Translations under genes and position numbers: made by a program
The notes under the pieces: generated by a model
Told to the model about the DNA's origin: nothing
What the model saw: only the letters and a program-made list of their open reading frames with translations
The model's database searches: none
Shown here: positions 54,619-63,269 of the stretch, in pieces
Position numbering within the stretch: position 1 is the first letter of the stretch
Layout of the letters: each line of letters begins with the position of its first letter
DNA from: Paenibacillus mangrovi
GTDB taxonomy: Bacteria; Bacillota; Bacilli; Paenibacillales; Paenibacillaceae
Assembly (NCBI RefSeq): GCF_022898935.1
Contig: NZ_JALIRP010000006.1
Coordinates: forward strand, 248,001 to 312,000
DNA: 64,000 bases
Reading direction: 5' to 3'

Positions 54619-55671
54619 ATGATCGTTATTACGTCTAATACGACGCCGGAGGAACAGATTCAGGATATCGTCCGCGTCATTGAGCAAAACGGATTGCAGG
54701 CTTCTGTATCCAGAGGCACGGATCGCACGGTTATCGGACTCATTGGCAAGGTGGATCCCAAGATTGCAGAACATTTGCGGCAGATGAAAGGCGTCGAAAA
54801 TATAGTGAAGATTACAAAATCATACAAACTCGCAAGCCGGGATTTCCACCCAGAGAATACGGTTATCGATATTAAAGGCGTACAAATCGGCGGTGAAGAG
54901 CTGGTTATTATGGGGGGACCATGCGCCGTTGAATCCCCAAAGCAAATTGATGAAATTGCAGCCTTGGTCAAAGCAGCTGGTGGACAGGTGCTTCGCGGCG
55001 GTGCATTCAAACCTCGTACAGGTCCATACAGCTTCCAAGGTGTTGGGGTGGAGGGCTTGATCATGATGGCCGAGGCCGGCCAGAAGCATGGACTACTCAC
55101 CATTACCGAAGTCATGACACCGGAGTATGTTGATATTTGCGCGGAATACGCAGATATTTTGCAGGTTGGCACACGCAACATGCAGAACTTTGATTTGCTC
55201 CGTAAACTGGGGACCTGCGGCAAACCGGTTCTTCTTAAGCGAGGCTTCAGTGCGACCTATGACGAGCTGCTGAACGCGGCTGAGTACATTCTGGCCGGAG
55301 GTAATCCAAACGTGATGCTGTGCGAACGCGGAATCCGTACGTTTGAAAGCTATACCCGCAATACGCTCGATCTGTCGGCTATCCCTGTACTGCAGCAGTT
55401 GAGCCATTTGCCTGTCATCTCCGATCCAAGCCACGGTACCGGACGCCGCGAGCTGGTGGAACCGATGTCCAAGGCTTCCGTTGCTGCCGGAGCCAATGGC
55501 CTCATTATCGAAATGCATACAGATCCTGATAACTCTATGACGGGTGACGGCGTACAATCTTTGTTCCCAGACCAATTTGCAGCCCTGCTGAAGGATCTGG
55601 AAAAACTCGCTCCGCTTGTTGGCCGTACATTCAATACGGAAAAAGCACCTGCAGAGGTATTTGCGGTCTAA
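54619..55671 (+). CDS. aroF: 3-deoxy-7-phosphoheptulonate synthase (type Ibeta)
   Basis: 350 residues. An N-terminal ~75-residue ferredoxin-like segment is followed by the DAHP synthase barrel: [46 protein letters not shown] and [13 protein letters not shown] (metal His/Asp). First step of the shikimate pathway from PEP and erythrose 4-phosphate. ATG 54619 is chosen over 54610, which directly touches the AAAGGA site. Confidence 0.95.
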   Translation: MIVITSNTTPEEQIQDIVRVIEQNGLQASVSRGTDRTVIGLIGKVDPKIAEHLRQMKGVENIVKITKSYKLASRDFHPENTVIDIKGVQIGGEELVIMGGPCAVESPKQIDEIAALVKAAGGQVLRGGAFKPRTGPYSFQGVGVEGLIMMAEAGQKHGLLTITEVMTPEYVDICAEYADILQVGTRNMQNFDLLRKLGTCGKPVLLKRGFSATYDELLNAAEYILAGGNPNVMLCERGIRTFESYTRNTLDLSAIPVLQQLSHLPVISDPSHGTGRRELVEPMSKASVAAGANGLIIEMHTDPDNSMTGDGVQSLFPDQFAALLKDLEKLAPLVGRTFNTEKAPAEVFAV

Positions 55672-55700
55672 CCTGATTATTCATAACCAAAACATATACT

Positions 55701-55745
55701 AGCCTGCCAATCGGTTCATAACCGGGTGGCAGGCTGTTTGTTTTG
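55701..55745 (+). terminator. Terminator after aroF
   Basis: AGCCTGCC/GGCAGGCT with CGGTT/AACCG inner pairs, then GTTTGTTTTG. Confidence 0.85.
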
Positions 55746-55772
55746 CTTTTACACTGGGCAGTCACCTAATTG

Positions 55773-55789
55773 TGTGAGAATACCTGACA
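55773..55789 (+). promoter_or_regulatory. GlnR/TnrA box before glnA
   Basis: TGTGA-N7-TGACA matches the GlnR consensus TGTNA-N7-TNACA exactly. A second palindrome (ACCTGACAT...ATGTCAGGT, 55804-55832) overlaps the -35 and may be another regulator site. Confidence 0.75.
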
Positions 55790-55817
55790 TACGTTAAAAA
55801 AATACCTGACATGGATA

Positions 55818-55847
55818 TTGACGATGTCAGGTTTTGCGTTTTATAAT
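55818..55847 (+). promoter_or_regulatory. glnA promoter
   Basis: TTGACG and TATAAT with an 18-base spacer; the -35 lies inside the palindrome described above, 30 bases after the GlnR box. Confidence 0.75.
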
Positions 55848-55923
55848 GACGACATAAAGATTAGATACTGAACGTTCACGTTAAATAAGTATAATAATGT
55901 TCGGATATTAGGAGGAAGAGATC

Positions 55924-57348
55924 ATGTCGGTAGAAAACGTGTTGAAAACAATCAAAGATAATGCAATTGAGTGGGTAGATTTTCGCTTTGTAGATTTGTC
56001 TGGCCGTGCTCATCACATTTCCTTGCCTGCTAGAGAAGTGGATGAAGAAACGTTTGTGAACGGAGTAGCGTTTGACGGTTCTTCCATTCCCGGTTTCCGA
56101 GGGATCGAAGAATCCGATATGGTTATGATGCCTGATCCAGATGCGGCATTCATCGATCCGTTTACCGCACATCCGACATTGAACATCATGTGCAACATCT
56201 ATACACCGGACGGTGAGCGTTATGAACGTGACCCACGCGGCATCGCAGCAAAGGCTGAAGAGTTTCTGCAAGCCAGCGGTGTAGGAACAACAGCTTTCTT
56301 CGCACCGGAGTCCGAGTTCTTTATTTTCGATGATGTCCGTTACGAAAGCACGATGAACAGCTCTTCCTTCTATGTGGATTCCGAAGAAGCCGCATGGAAC
56401 ACGAACCGCAAGGAGGAAGGCGGCAACCTGGGCTTCAAAGTGGGCGTTAAAGGCGGTTATGTGCCGGTCGCTCCGGTAGATTCGCAGCAGGATATCCGCA
56501 GTGAAATGTGCCGTCTGCTTGAAGAAGTGGGACTGCGCGTTGAACGCCATCACCATGAGGTGGCAACCGCAGGCCAAGCGGAAATCAACTTCCGTTTTGA
56601 TACGTTGAAGAAAACAGCAGACAATCTGCTTGTATACAAATATATCGTTCACAACACAGCCCGCCAGTACGGTAAAGTGGCAACCTTCATGCCGAAGCCT
56701 CTATTCGGAGACAACGGAAGCGGCATGCACGTTCACCAATCGATTTTCGACGGCGACATACCTTTGTTCTATGAAAAAGGCGGCTATGCGAACCTGAGTG
56801 AGATGGCTCTTCATTACATCGGCGGTATCCTGTACCATGCTCCAGCACTGCTGGCCCTGACGAACCCGTCGACGAATTCTTTCAAACGTCTAGTTCCAGG
56901 TTATGAAGCACCGGTAAACCTGGTATTCTCTAAAGGAAACCGTTCCGCGGCGATCCGTATTCCGGTTGCTGCCGTAACGCCAAAAGGCTGCCGCATCGAA
57001 TTCCGTACACCGGACTCCACAGCGAATCCTTATCTGGCATTCTCCGCAATGCTGATGGCTGGTCTGGATGGTATCAAACGCAAAATCAATCCGGTTGAAC
57101 TCGGATACGGTCCAATGGACAAAAACATCTATGAGATGAGCGATGATCAAAAATCGCAAATCCGCAGTGTGCCTGGTACGCTGGACGAAGCACTCGACGC
57201 TTTGAAAGCCGACTACGAGTTCTTGCTCGAAGGCGACGTATTTACGAAAGACTTCATCGATAACTTCATCGAACTGAAGCGCGGCGAAGCGAAAGCCGTT
57301 GGCATCCGCATTCATCCGCATGAATACGGTCTGTACTTCGACTGCTAA
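55924..57348 (+). CDS. glnA: Glutamine synthetase, type I beta-like
   Basis: 474 residues, longer than the ~444 of usual Bacillus GlnA. FDGSSIPGF (residues 49 on), PESEFFIF, HHHEVATAGQAEINF, GSGMHVHQ and NRSAAIRIP are the active-site motifs. The extra ~25 residues after FIFD (a region with SFYVDSEEAAWN and GYVPVAPVDS) are a feature of the beta subfamily of enterobacteria and cyanobacteria. A Tyr is present in the KNIYEM loop, the place adenylylated in E. coli. No glnR precedes the gene, unlike Bacillus glnRA, but a GlnR box does. Confidence 0.94.
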   Translation: MSVENVLKTIKDNAIEWVDFRFVDLSGRAHHISLPAREVDEETFVNGVAFDGSSIPGFRGIEESDMVMMPDPDAAFIDPFTAHPTLNIMCNIYTPDGERYERDPRGIAAKAEEFLQASGVGTTAFFAPESEFFIFDDVRYESTMNSSSFYVDSEEAAWNTNRKEEGGNLGFKVGVKGGYVPVAPVDSQQDIRSEMCRLLEEVGLRVERHHHEVATAGQAEINFRFDTLKKTADNLLVYKYIVHNTARQYGKVATFMPKPLFGDNGSGMHVHQSIFDGDIPLFYEKGGYANLSEMALHYIGGILYHAPALLALTNPSTNSFKRLVPGYEAPVNLVFSKGNRSAAIRIPVAAVTPKGCRIEFRTPDSTANPYLAFSAMLMAGLDGIKRKINPVELGYGPMDKNIYEMSDDQKSQIRSVPGTLDEALDALKADYEFLLEGDVFTKDFIDNFIELKRGEAKAVGIRIHPHEYGLYFDC

Positions 57349-57362
57349 TCCTGCGTAACACG

Positions 57363-57394
57363 AAAGACTGTCTCAAATGGGGCAGTCTTTTTTG
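57363..57394 (+). terminator. Terminator after glnA
   Basis: AAGACTG/CAGTCTT stem with CTC/GGG extension, then T-run. Confidence 0.88.
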
Positions 57395-57529
57395 TAAATG
57401 GAGTGCAGGCTAGCCGTGAAAGAACGATAGATTTTAATTCTGTAAAGCTTTATACAAGTAAAAGAAATATGATAAAGTAATAAGGAAAGGGAATACATCA
57501 CCAGGACTTACGCTTGTGCTTTTTAGCAC

Positions 57530-57558
57530 TTGATGCTTCCGGGGATACCTGCTATCAT
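57530..57558 (+). promoter_or_regulatory. serC promoter
   Basis: TTGATG and TATCAT with a 17-base spacer; a GTGCT/AGCAC hairpin lies just upstream and might overlap an operator. Confidence 0.7.
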
Positions 57559-57598
57559 TTTATAAAATTAGTGGACAGAGAGAGGATGGGGAGTAATC

Positions 57599-58687
57599 GT
57601 GAGCAAGAGAGCTTATAATTTCAATGCGGGACCGGCAGCGTTGCCGCTTGAGGTTCTAGAACGCGCACAGGCTGAATTTGTTAATTTTCGAGGTACAGGC
57701 ATGTCCATTATGGAAATGTCGCACCGGGGTAAAGTTTATGAGGAAGTCCATCATGAAGCGGAAAGCCGCCTGCTGACCCTTCTTGGCAACCCTGAAGGAT
57801 ACAAGGTGTTGTTTTTGCAGGGCGGGGCGAGCACGCAGTTTGCCATGATCCCGATGAATTTTTTGACGGAAGGTAAAACGGCGAGTTATGTTCTGTCCGG
57901 CAGCTGGGCTGATAAGGCGATCAAGGAAGCGAAGCTGATCGGGGAAACGCATATTGCCGCCTCCTCGGAAGCGAATAAGTTTATGTCCATTCCTGACCTT
58001 AGCAGCATCGAAATTCCGGAGAATGCCGCTTATCTGCACGTGACTTCTAATGAAACCATCGAAGGCACCCAATATCAGCAGTACCCGAAAACAGGTAATG
58101 TACCGCTGATTGCCGATATGTCGAGCGATATTCTCTGCCGCCAGTTCGATGCGAGCCAGTTCGATTTTATCTATGCCGGAGCGCAGAAAAATCTCGGACC
58201 TTCCGGTGTAACGGTTGTGATCGCCAAGGAAGAGATGCTTGCTGAATCTCCAAAGCATATTCCGACGATGCTGCGTTACAGCACGCACTTGAAAAATGAC
58301 TCTCTGTACAATACGCCTCCTTCTTTCTCCGTATATATGGTAAACGAAGTTCTGAAATGGATCGAAGAGCAGGGTGGCCTTGCTGGCATTGAGCAGGCTA
58401 ACCGCAAGAAAGCGGGCCTGATTTATGATATAATCGATACCAGCGAAGGCTTCTATCGCGGTCCTGTCGATGCCGGCAGCCGTTCCATTATGAACATTAC
58501 GTTCCGCCTGGCATCGGAAGAACTCGAGAAGCAGTTCATCAAGGAATCGGAGCAGGCTGGATTCATAGGTCTGAAAGGCCACCGCAGCGTGGGCGGTTTA
58601 CGCGCTTCCATATACAATGCGGTGCCTTATGACAGCTGTAAAGCTCTGGTCGATTTCATGGCCGATTTTCAGAAAAGTCATGGATAA
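57599..58687 (+). CDS. serC: Phosphoserine aminotransferase
   Basis: 362 residues from a GTG start after GGGGAG. N-terminal NFNAGPAALP, phosphate-binding MSHRGKVYEE, LQGGASTQFAMIP and PLP lysine in YAGAQKNLGPSGVT. It converts 3-phosphohydroxypyruvate to phosphoserine in serine biosynthesis. Own promoter and terminator; no serA nearby. Confidence 0.96.
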   Translation: MSKRAYNFNAGPAALPLEVLERAQAEFVNFRGTGMSIMEMSHRGKVYEEVHHEAESRLLTLLGNPEGYKVLFLQGGASTQFAMIPMNFLTEGKTASYVLSGSWADKAIKEAKLIGETHIAASSEANKFMSIPDLSSIEIPENAAYLHVTSNETIEGTQYQQYPKTGNVPLIADMSSDILCRQFDASQFDFIYAGAQKNLGPSGVTVVIAKEEMLAESPKHIPTMLRYSTHLKNDSLYNTPPSFSVYMVNEVLKWIEEQGGLAGIEQANRKKAGLIYDIIDTSEGFYRGPVDAGSRSIMNITFRLASEELEKQFIKESEQAGFIGLKGHRSVGGLRASIYNAVPYDSCKALVDFMADFQKSHG

Positions 58688-58724
58688 TGCAAGCTGATGA
58701 CGAAAATCAGCCTGTTGAACGCAC

Positions 58725-58754
58725 AGCCTTTCGCCTTATGGCGGAAGGCTTTTT
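58725..58754 (+). terminator. Terminator after serC
   Basis: AGCCTTTCGCC/GGCGGAAGGCT stem with TTAT loop and a TTTTC tail. Confidence 0.9.
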
Positions 58755-58804
58755 CGTTAGTGATGAATAAAGTTGACTTAATTTGAAGGATGGAGTGAAT
58801 CATT

Positions 58805-59269
58805 ATGGCACTGCATATCGTGCTTGTAGAACCTGAAATCCCGGCAAACACCGGGAATATTGCCAGAACCTGTGCAGCGACGGGAGCCCATTTGCATCTG
58901 GTTCGGCCGCTTGGCTTTAGTACGGATGACTCGCAGCTGAAGAGAGCAGGACTGGATTACTGGTACGCGGTTCATATCGAATACCATGATTCTTTTGCGG
59001 AGGTACAGGAGAAATATCCGGATGGCCGCTTCTTTTACACTTCGACGAAAGCTGAAAAAAGATACACCGATGTCGAATTCCGGGACGGCGACTTTTTTGT
59101 GTTCGGAAAAGAAACGAAAGGCCTTCCTCCAGAGCTGCTGGCTGCGAATCCGGATACCTGTATCCGGATGCCTATGACCGATAAGGTGCGTTCGCTCAAT
59201 CTGTCCAATTCAGCTGCGATTATCGTGTTTGAAGCGCTGCGGCAGATGGATTTTCCAGGTATGCAGTAA
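58805..59269 (+). CDS. trmL: tRNA (cytidine(34)-2'-O)-methyltransferase
   Basis: 154 residues, SPOUT methyltransferase. N-terminal EPEIPANTGNIARTC, FGKETKGLPPELL and the knotted C-terminus RSLNLSNSAAIIVFEALRQ. It methylates the wobble base of tRNA-Leu. GGATGGAGTG lies before the ATG. The N-terminal Asn-Thr-Gly-Asn is the SAM/tRNA motif of the family. Confidence 0.95.
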   Translation: MALHIVLVEPEIPANTGNIARTCAATGAHLHLVRPLGFSTDDSQLKRAGLDYWYAVHIEYHDSFAEVQEKYPDGRFFYTSTKAEKRYTDVEFRDGDFFVFGKETKGLPPELLAANPDTCIRMPMTDKVRSLNLSNSAAIIVFEALRQMDFPGMQ

Positions 59270-59442
59270 GTTTCAAAATGAAAGAAATAAAAATTAAATT
59301 TGTTAGCAGGATTCGACATCCTCATATCGAACTATTATGAAAGACCCATTTTTTTTGTTTGGAAAGCTATTTTAACATGATTGGGAGTACTTTCTAATCA
59401 TAAAAGAAGTTGATTAGTTAATAGGAGAGGTGTAGTTGGTCT

Positions 59443-59697
59443 ATGAAACCTGCTGGTGTAGTTCGCAAAGTCGATCAGCTGGGGAGAATTGTCTTGCCCA
59501 AATCGCTCAGAAAACGGTATCAGATGAATGAAGGGGATCCTGTAGAAATTTTGGTACAAGGGGATCATATCATCCTCGAACGTTATCGTCCCAAATGTGT
59601 ATTCTGCGGCTCCATGGATGAAGTGAGCGAGTTTAAAGAACGTTATATCTGCGGACAGTGCCAATCGGATATGGCTCAGCTGCAAAGACACGCATAA
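59443..59697 (+). CDS. AbrB-family transition-state regulator with zinc ribbon
   Basis: 84 residues. The first 45 are an AbrB swapped-hairpin DNA-binding domain (VRKVDQLGRIVLPKSLRKRYQMNEGDPVEI). The C-terminal half has CVFC (52/55) and CGQC (70/73), a zinc ribbon of the type found in AbrB and Abh relatives. Such proteins regulate post-exponential genes. GGAGAGG precedes the ATG. Which paralogue (AbrB or Abh) it is cannot be decided. Confidence 0.9.
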   Translation: MKPAGVVRKVDQLGRIVLPKSLRKRYQMNEGDPVEILVQGDHIILERYRPKCVFCGSMDEVSEFKERYICGQCQSDMAQLQRHA

Positions 59698-59710
59698 CCA
59701 TCATTTCAGG

Positions 59711-59742
59711 CATCACGATCATTCGTGATGTTTCTTTTTTTC
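59711..59742 (+). terminator. Terminator after the AbrB-like gene
   Basis: CATCACGA/TCGTGATG stem around TCAT, then TTTCTTTTTTT. Confidence 0.88.
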
Positions 59743-59765
59743 TTAAAGGGGAAAGAGCGCAAGTA

Positions 59766-59789
59766 AAAAGGCTCCCCTGTTCAGGAAGC
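59766..59789 (-). terminator. Terminator of the 34-aa gene
   Basis: On the minus strand GGCTTCC pairs with GGGGAGCC (one wobble) and TTTTT follows. Confidence 0.6.
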
Positions 59790-59804
59790 CCTTTTGGCCG
59801 TTAA

Positions 59805-59909
59805 TTACAAGCCTTTGGTTTTATCTTCGTTATAACCTGCGGTTAGGATGCCGGTCAGGAACATTACAAGCACAACCGCAATAATCCAGAACGTTAATGA
59901 GAACGACAT
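59805..59909 (-). CDS. 34-residue single-pass membrane peptide
   Basis: On the minus strand GGGAGGTGG lies 9-10 bases before ATG 59909. The product is one hydrophobic helix (FWIIAVVLVMFLTGILTAGY) ending in a short charged tail EDKTKGL. Own terminator. No known family recognised; small single-pass peptides like this often modulate a membrane complex. The gap 59944-60287 to the next gene holds no supported gene; a 70-codon frame there lacks a ribosome-binding site. Confidence 0.7.
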   Translation of the reverse strand: MSFSLTFWIIAVVLVMFLTGILTAGYNEDKTKGL

Positions 59910-60287
59910 GAAGGCCACCTCCCGCTAATCTACCATGCTCATCTAAGCATATTATACCCAGAGTTTCTCTAAAAATAAATGAGAATCGTTATTTTTACCA
60001 GTCCTTATTTTAAAATTCCCTGCTCTTTTCGTAAAAATGAATCTAAAGTCACAGAAAAGCCTAAAAAGAGATTGCGCCATATGGAATCGTTGCGATACAA
60101 TCTTGTTAGATTTATTTGCAGTAAAGTCTTATTTTTACGATATTTTAACAGAATTTACCTAAGATACCTCCGGGCGCTGCTAACCGTTTAATACGTCTTA
60201 AAACAAGCACTTGACGCGCACACAACATAGCTGAAATATACATTCACTTAATCATTCCACTTTATTTAGCAGGGGGTTTCATTTGAA

Positions 60288-60944
60288 ATGACGAAGGTTT
60301 GGCGGGTCGTAATTATAGACAGTCATCCCACAAGTATGCTGGGAACCAAGTTAATATTGGAAGATAGGGAAGAGCTGAAAGTAACGGGCATGGCTTCTAA
60401 TTGGGATGAAGGTCTGATGCTTGTTGTCTCACAGCAGCCGGAACTGGTGCTCTTGGACTACCAAATGCCGGAAGGAACAGCTGAAGAGCTGCTCGAAAAA
60501 ATGGCTCACTCTTCGCCTTCAAGCCACATCATTATTCTGACAGATACAGACGGAATCAATCTCCTACATTCGGTAGTGAACCTTGGGGGAAGCGGTATTT
60601 TATCCAAACAGGCTTCCGCGACACAGCTAATGTTGATGATCGACGGTCTGCGGGAAGGACTAGCAACTCTGCCGATGGATTGGCTGAAGAACGGGATCTG
60701 GCAGGTGCAGACTTCGATGGTTGACGGCGACTTATACCATCTGACAGATACGGAAATATTCATTATGGAACGGATTGTCCAAGGCATTACCTATGACAAA
60801 ATCGCTACGGAAATTGCGGTCAGCCGGCGGTCCATCGACAATTATCTGCGTAAAATATATGTCAAGCTGGGTGTATCAACCCGGGCGCAGGCGATTGAAA
60901 AGTTTGCCCTGACGGCGCGTCAAAAAAGTCCTGTTTTCAGTTAA
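60288..60944 (+). CDS. Orphan NarL/LuxR-type response regulator
   Basis: 218 residues. The receiver has IIDSHPTSMLG, where the usual DD pair is reduced to one Asp, and the phospho-site LVLLDYQMP. A degenerate switch region follows (IIILTDTDG). The C-terminal LuxR HTH is TDTEIFIMERIVQGITYDKIATEIAVSRRSIDNYLRKIY. No kinase gene lies nearby. The reduced acidic pocket suggests it may act without phosphorylation or respond to another signal. AGGGGG precedes the ATG. Confidence 0.85.
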   Translation: MTKVWRVVIIDSHPTSMLGTKLILEDREELKVTGMASNWDEGLMLVVSQQPELVLLDYQMPEGTAEELLEKMAHSSPSSHIIILTDTDGINLLHSVVNLGGSGILSKQASATQLMLMIDGLREGLATLPMDWLKNGIWQVQTSMVDGDLYHLTDTEIFIMERIVQGITYDKIATEIAVSRRSIDNYLRKIYVKLGVSTRAQAIEKFALTARQKSPVFS

Positions 60945-61053
60945 TCCACGATATATATATATACATGTGAGGATTTTAAGGAATCCTGATGTGCAGATTT
61001 TAGAATACTAACCAGAGAACGATGGATTGGAACTGGAAGAAGGAGGAGATATC

Positions 61054-62277
61054 ATGCAGTATTCCTTTGCGGAACGCACGAAAGCTATGCTGGCGTCGCC
61101 GCTTCACTTCATGAGATCACTGTCTACACGGGATTCCTTCATTTCTTTTGCTGAAGAGCTTCCCGCTGAGGAGTTGTTCCCGCTGTCATCACTGGAGGCT
61201 GCTGCGGCAGCCGTCATATCGAAAAGCCCTGCGGCGCTGCAGTACGGCGAGCCCCAGGGCTATTTGCCGCTGCGGGAGTGGCTGAGCAATAATTTCAAGC
61301 AAATGAAGCAAACGGATGTCGCTGCGGAACAAATTCTGCTAACGACAGGCAGTCAGCAGTCCGTGGATCTCCTTGCCCGAGTATATGTGGAGCCGGGGGA
61401 TCCGGTACTCGTCGAACATCCGACGTCACCGGGTTTTTTGCAGATTCTGAAAATGCAGGGTGCGGTTATTGTTCCGGTGGAAGGGAATGCGGACGGGATC
61501 AATCCGGAACATTTGCTGAAGCAAATGGAGGATGTTCGTCCCAAGCTGCTGCTGGTATCGCCCAACTTTACGAATCCGACTGGGGTGCTGTGGAGTCTGG
61601 AGCGGCGTAAGGAAGTGCTTGAGATTTGCAAATCGCGGAAAGTTCTAATCGTGGAAGACAATTCTTATGGAGATTTGCACTTTGGCGGCATAACCGAAAA
61701 AGAGTTTTACAGGAAGTATCCATCCTTGTTCTCGCTGGATGAAGCGGGGAAGGGCGGGCATGTGCTGTATATCGGATCCTTTAGCAAAACGGTAGTCCCT
61801 TCGCTGCGCACAGGTTGGGTCGCGGGAAACAAAGCCATGATCGAAACGATGGTTATGGCTAAGCAGCTCGCAGACTGGCAATCCAGCCACTTTAACCAGT
61901 GTTTGCTCCATTATCTGCTCGAGTCCTCGACCTTTGATATTCATGAACATATTCAGATGCTGAACCGCGAATACGAGACCCGGCTGAAGCTGATGATGGA
62001 GCTGCTCAAGCGCCCGGCTTGGAAAGGTTCCCGGTTTGAAGCGCCTGAGGGCGGCATGTTCATTTGGCTTCGCCTTCCGGAAGCGCTGGATAGCGTTGCT
62101 CTGCTGAAATGCTCAGTGAATAAAGGAGCTGCGTTTTTACCCGGAACGCTGTGCTACACGAATGGGGAAGGCAGAGAATTTATCCGCCTGAACTTTACCC
62201 ATCCGGGCCGGGATGAGCTGCTGCTAGGCATGAATTTGATCGGGGAGGCCATTACGGAATTCACAGCCCGCAGCTAA
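61054..62277 (+). CDS. PLP-dependent aminotransferase (2-aminoadipate/MocR-like group)
   Basis: 407 residues, fold type I. LLTTGSQQSVDLLARVYVEPGDPVLVEHPTSPG, NFTNPTGV and PLP lysine in SFSKTVVPSLRTGWVAG are present; the C-terminal PEGGMFIWLRLP is that of the LysN/MocR aminotransferase group. No HTH is attached. It converges with the DUF2161 gene and overlaps it by four bases. AAGGAGGAG precedes ATG 61054. Substrate is not determinable here. Confidence 0.9.
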   Translation: MQYSFAERTKAMLASPLHFMRSLSTRDSFISFAEELPAEELFPLSSLEAAAAAVISKSPAALQYGEPQGYLPLREWLSNNFKQMKQTDVAAEQILLTTGSQQSVDLLARVYVEPGDPVLVEHPTSPGFLQILKMQGAVIVPVEGNADGINPEHLLKQMEDVRPKLLLVSPNFTNPTGVLWSLERRKEVLEICKSRKVLIVEDNSYGDLHFGGITEKEFYRKYPSLFSLDEAGKGGHVLYIGSFSKTVVPSLRTGWVAGNKAMIETMVMAKQLADWQSSHFNQCLLHYLLESSTFDIHEHIQMLNREYETRLKLMMELLKRPAWKGSRFEAPEGGMFIWLRLPEALDSVALLKCSVNKGAAFLPGTLCYTNGEGREFIRLNFTHPGRDELLLGMNLIGEAITEFTARS

Positions 62278-63020
62278 CGCTTGAGCGGACTCGGATTCCC
62301 TGCAGATGAAGGTGCGGTCTCCAGTACCCCCGCATACAGATTAAGGCTCTCCTTACCGGCTGGAGTAAGCACATACCGTCCGCGCCCGATCCGTTCAAAC
62401 CATCCATAATAGTTGTTCCTCAAAATAGCGGCCGCATTACCGATACCGGTCAGGTCCCGTAGTGAGGCCGGAGAAGCGCCTTCCGGCGGAGCGCTGGTCA
62501 TGGCGAGCGCCACCCGCAGTGCCTTTTCACGGTAAGCGGTCATAAGCTTTGCGCGGCTGCTGCCGCCAATGTTGTAATCACCGCTGCGTTCATGGAACTC
62601 GTACAGAAGACGTTCCGTACGTTTTTTCTTGAAGCCCAGAGGCGCATCCGGCTTTTCCGGTTCACACAGAACCTCAACAAAGGGCTTTTTCGTTTTGAAA
62701 AAAGTAATGGTGAGCAGTCCAAAACCCAGCTTGCGGCACAGCCTCGTGATTTCGCCCCACCGCTGGTTCACGGCTCCGCGCTTGGTGCGGCTGCGTTCTA
62801 CCGCCAAATACACCTGTGAGCTCATTTGCTGACGTTCCATCCCCTGCAGAAGCAGTGCGAGATTGAACGTTTTTTTCATTTCGACAATCAGTGGCTCGCG
62901 TTTCTCCGGATGGACTCCGACCATATCGCAGTTTCGAACCTCACCCTTGATTTCATATCCATGCTGCTCAAAAAAAGCCTTCAGCGGCTCATACAGCTCG
63001 GTTTCATGCTGTACGGTCAT
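62274..63020 (-). CDS. DUF2161-family PD-(D/E)XK-type nuclease-like protein
   Basis: 248 residues. An N-terminal restriction-endonuclease-like fold is suggested by Asp in NCDMVGV and Glu/Lys in PLIVEMKKTF, the D...ExK arrangement. The C-terminal ~80 residues look like a winged helix (LTGIGNAAAILRNNYYGWFERIGRGRYVLTPAG). I recall the family as DUF2161. ATG 63020 follows AAAGGGGAAT; a longer start at 63050 lacks a site. Function and substrate unknown. Confidence 0.82.
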   Translation of the reverse strand: MTVQHETELYEPLKAFFEQHGYEIKGEVRNCDMVGVHPEKREPLIVEMKKTFNLALLLQGMERQQMSSQVYLAVERSRTKRGAVNQRWGEITRLCRKLGFGLLTITFFKTKKPFVEVLCEPEKPDAPLGFKKKRTERLLYEFHERSGDYNIGGSSRAKLMTAYREKALRVALAMTSAPPEGASPASLRDLTGIGNAAAILRNNYYGWFERIGRGRYVLTPAGKESLNLYAGVLETAPSSAGNPSPLKR

Positions 63021-63269
63021 TCGAATTCCCCTTTGCCCAAAGGCGGTCAAGCCTCGTCTTTTTTAATCTAGATTTATTATAACATTTGATAAAAGACTAT
63101 CCTCCTTTCGCGAAAAAATAGGTCAACTAATCCCCATTTTCAGCATAGGTATGTAATACACTTTTTGATTCAGGATAATGCGAAAATTGGACCAAATGGG
63201 AGGAAGTTGACCCTTGACGCTTTGATGCAATTTTTGACAACTCAAAACGTAGTCATAGGAGGTACTAGC

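Noticed and set aside
57656..58582. 308-codon frame antisense to serC
   Set aside because: No start site or motif; serC is unambiguous on the other strand.
59979..60191. 70-codon frame with basic residues between the 34-aa gene and the response regulator
   Set aside because: No ribosome-binding site; composition is AT-rich intergenic. The TGAGAATCGTTATT at its start is only a partial Fur-like match.
60952..60966. ATATAT run after the response regulator as a regulatory repeat
   Set aside because: Too short and low in complexity to support a function.
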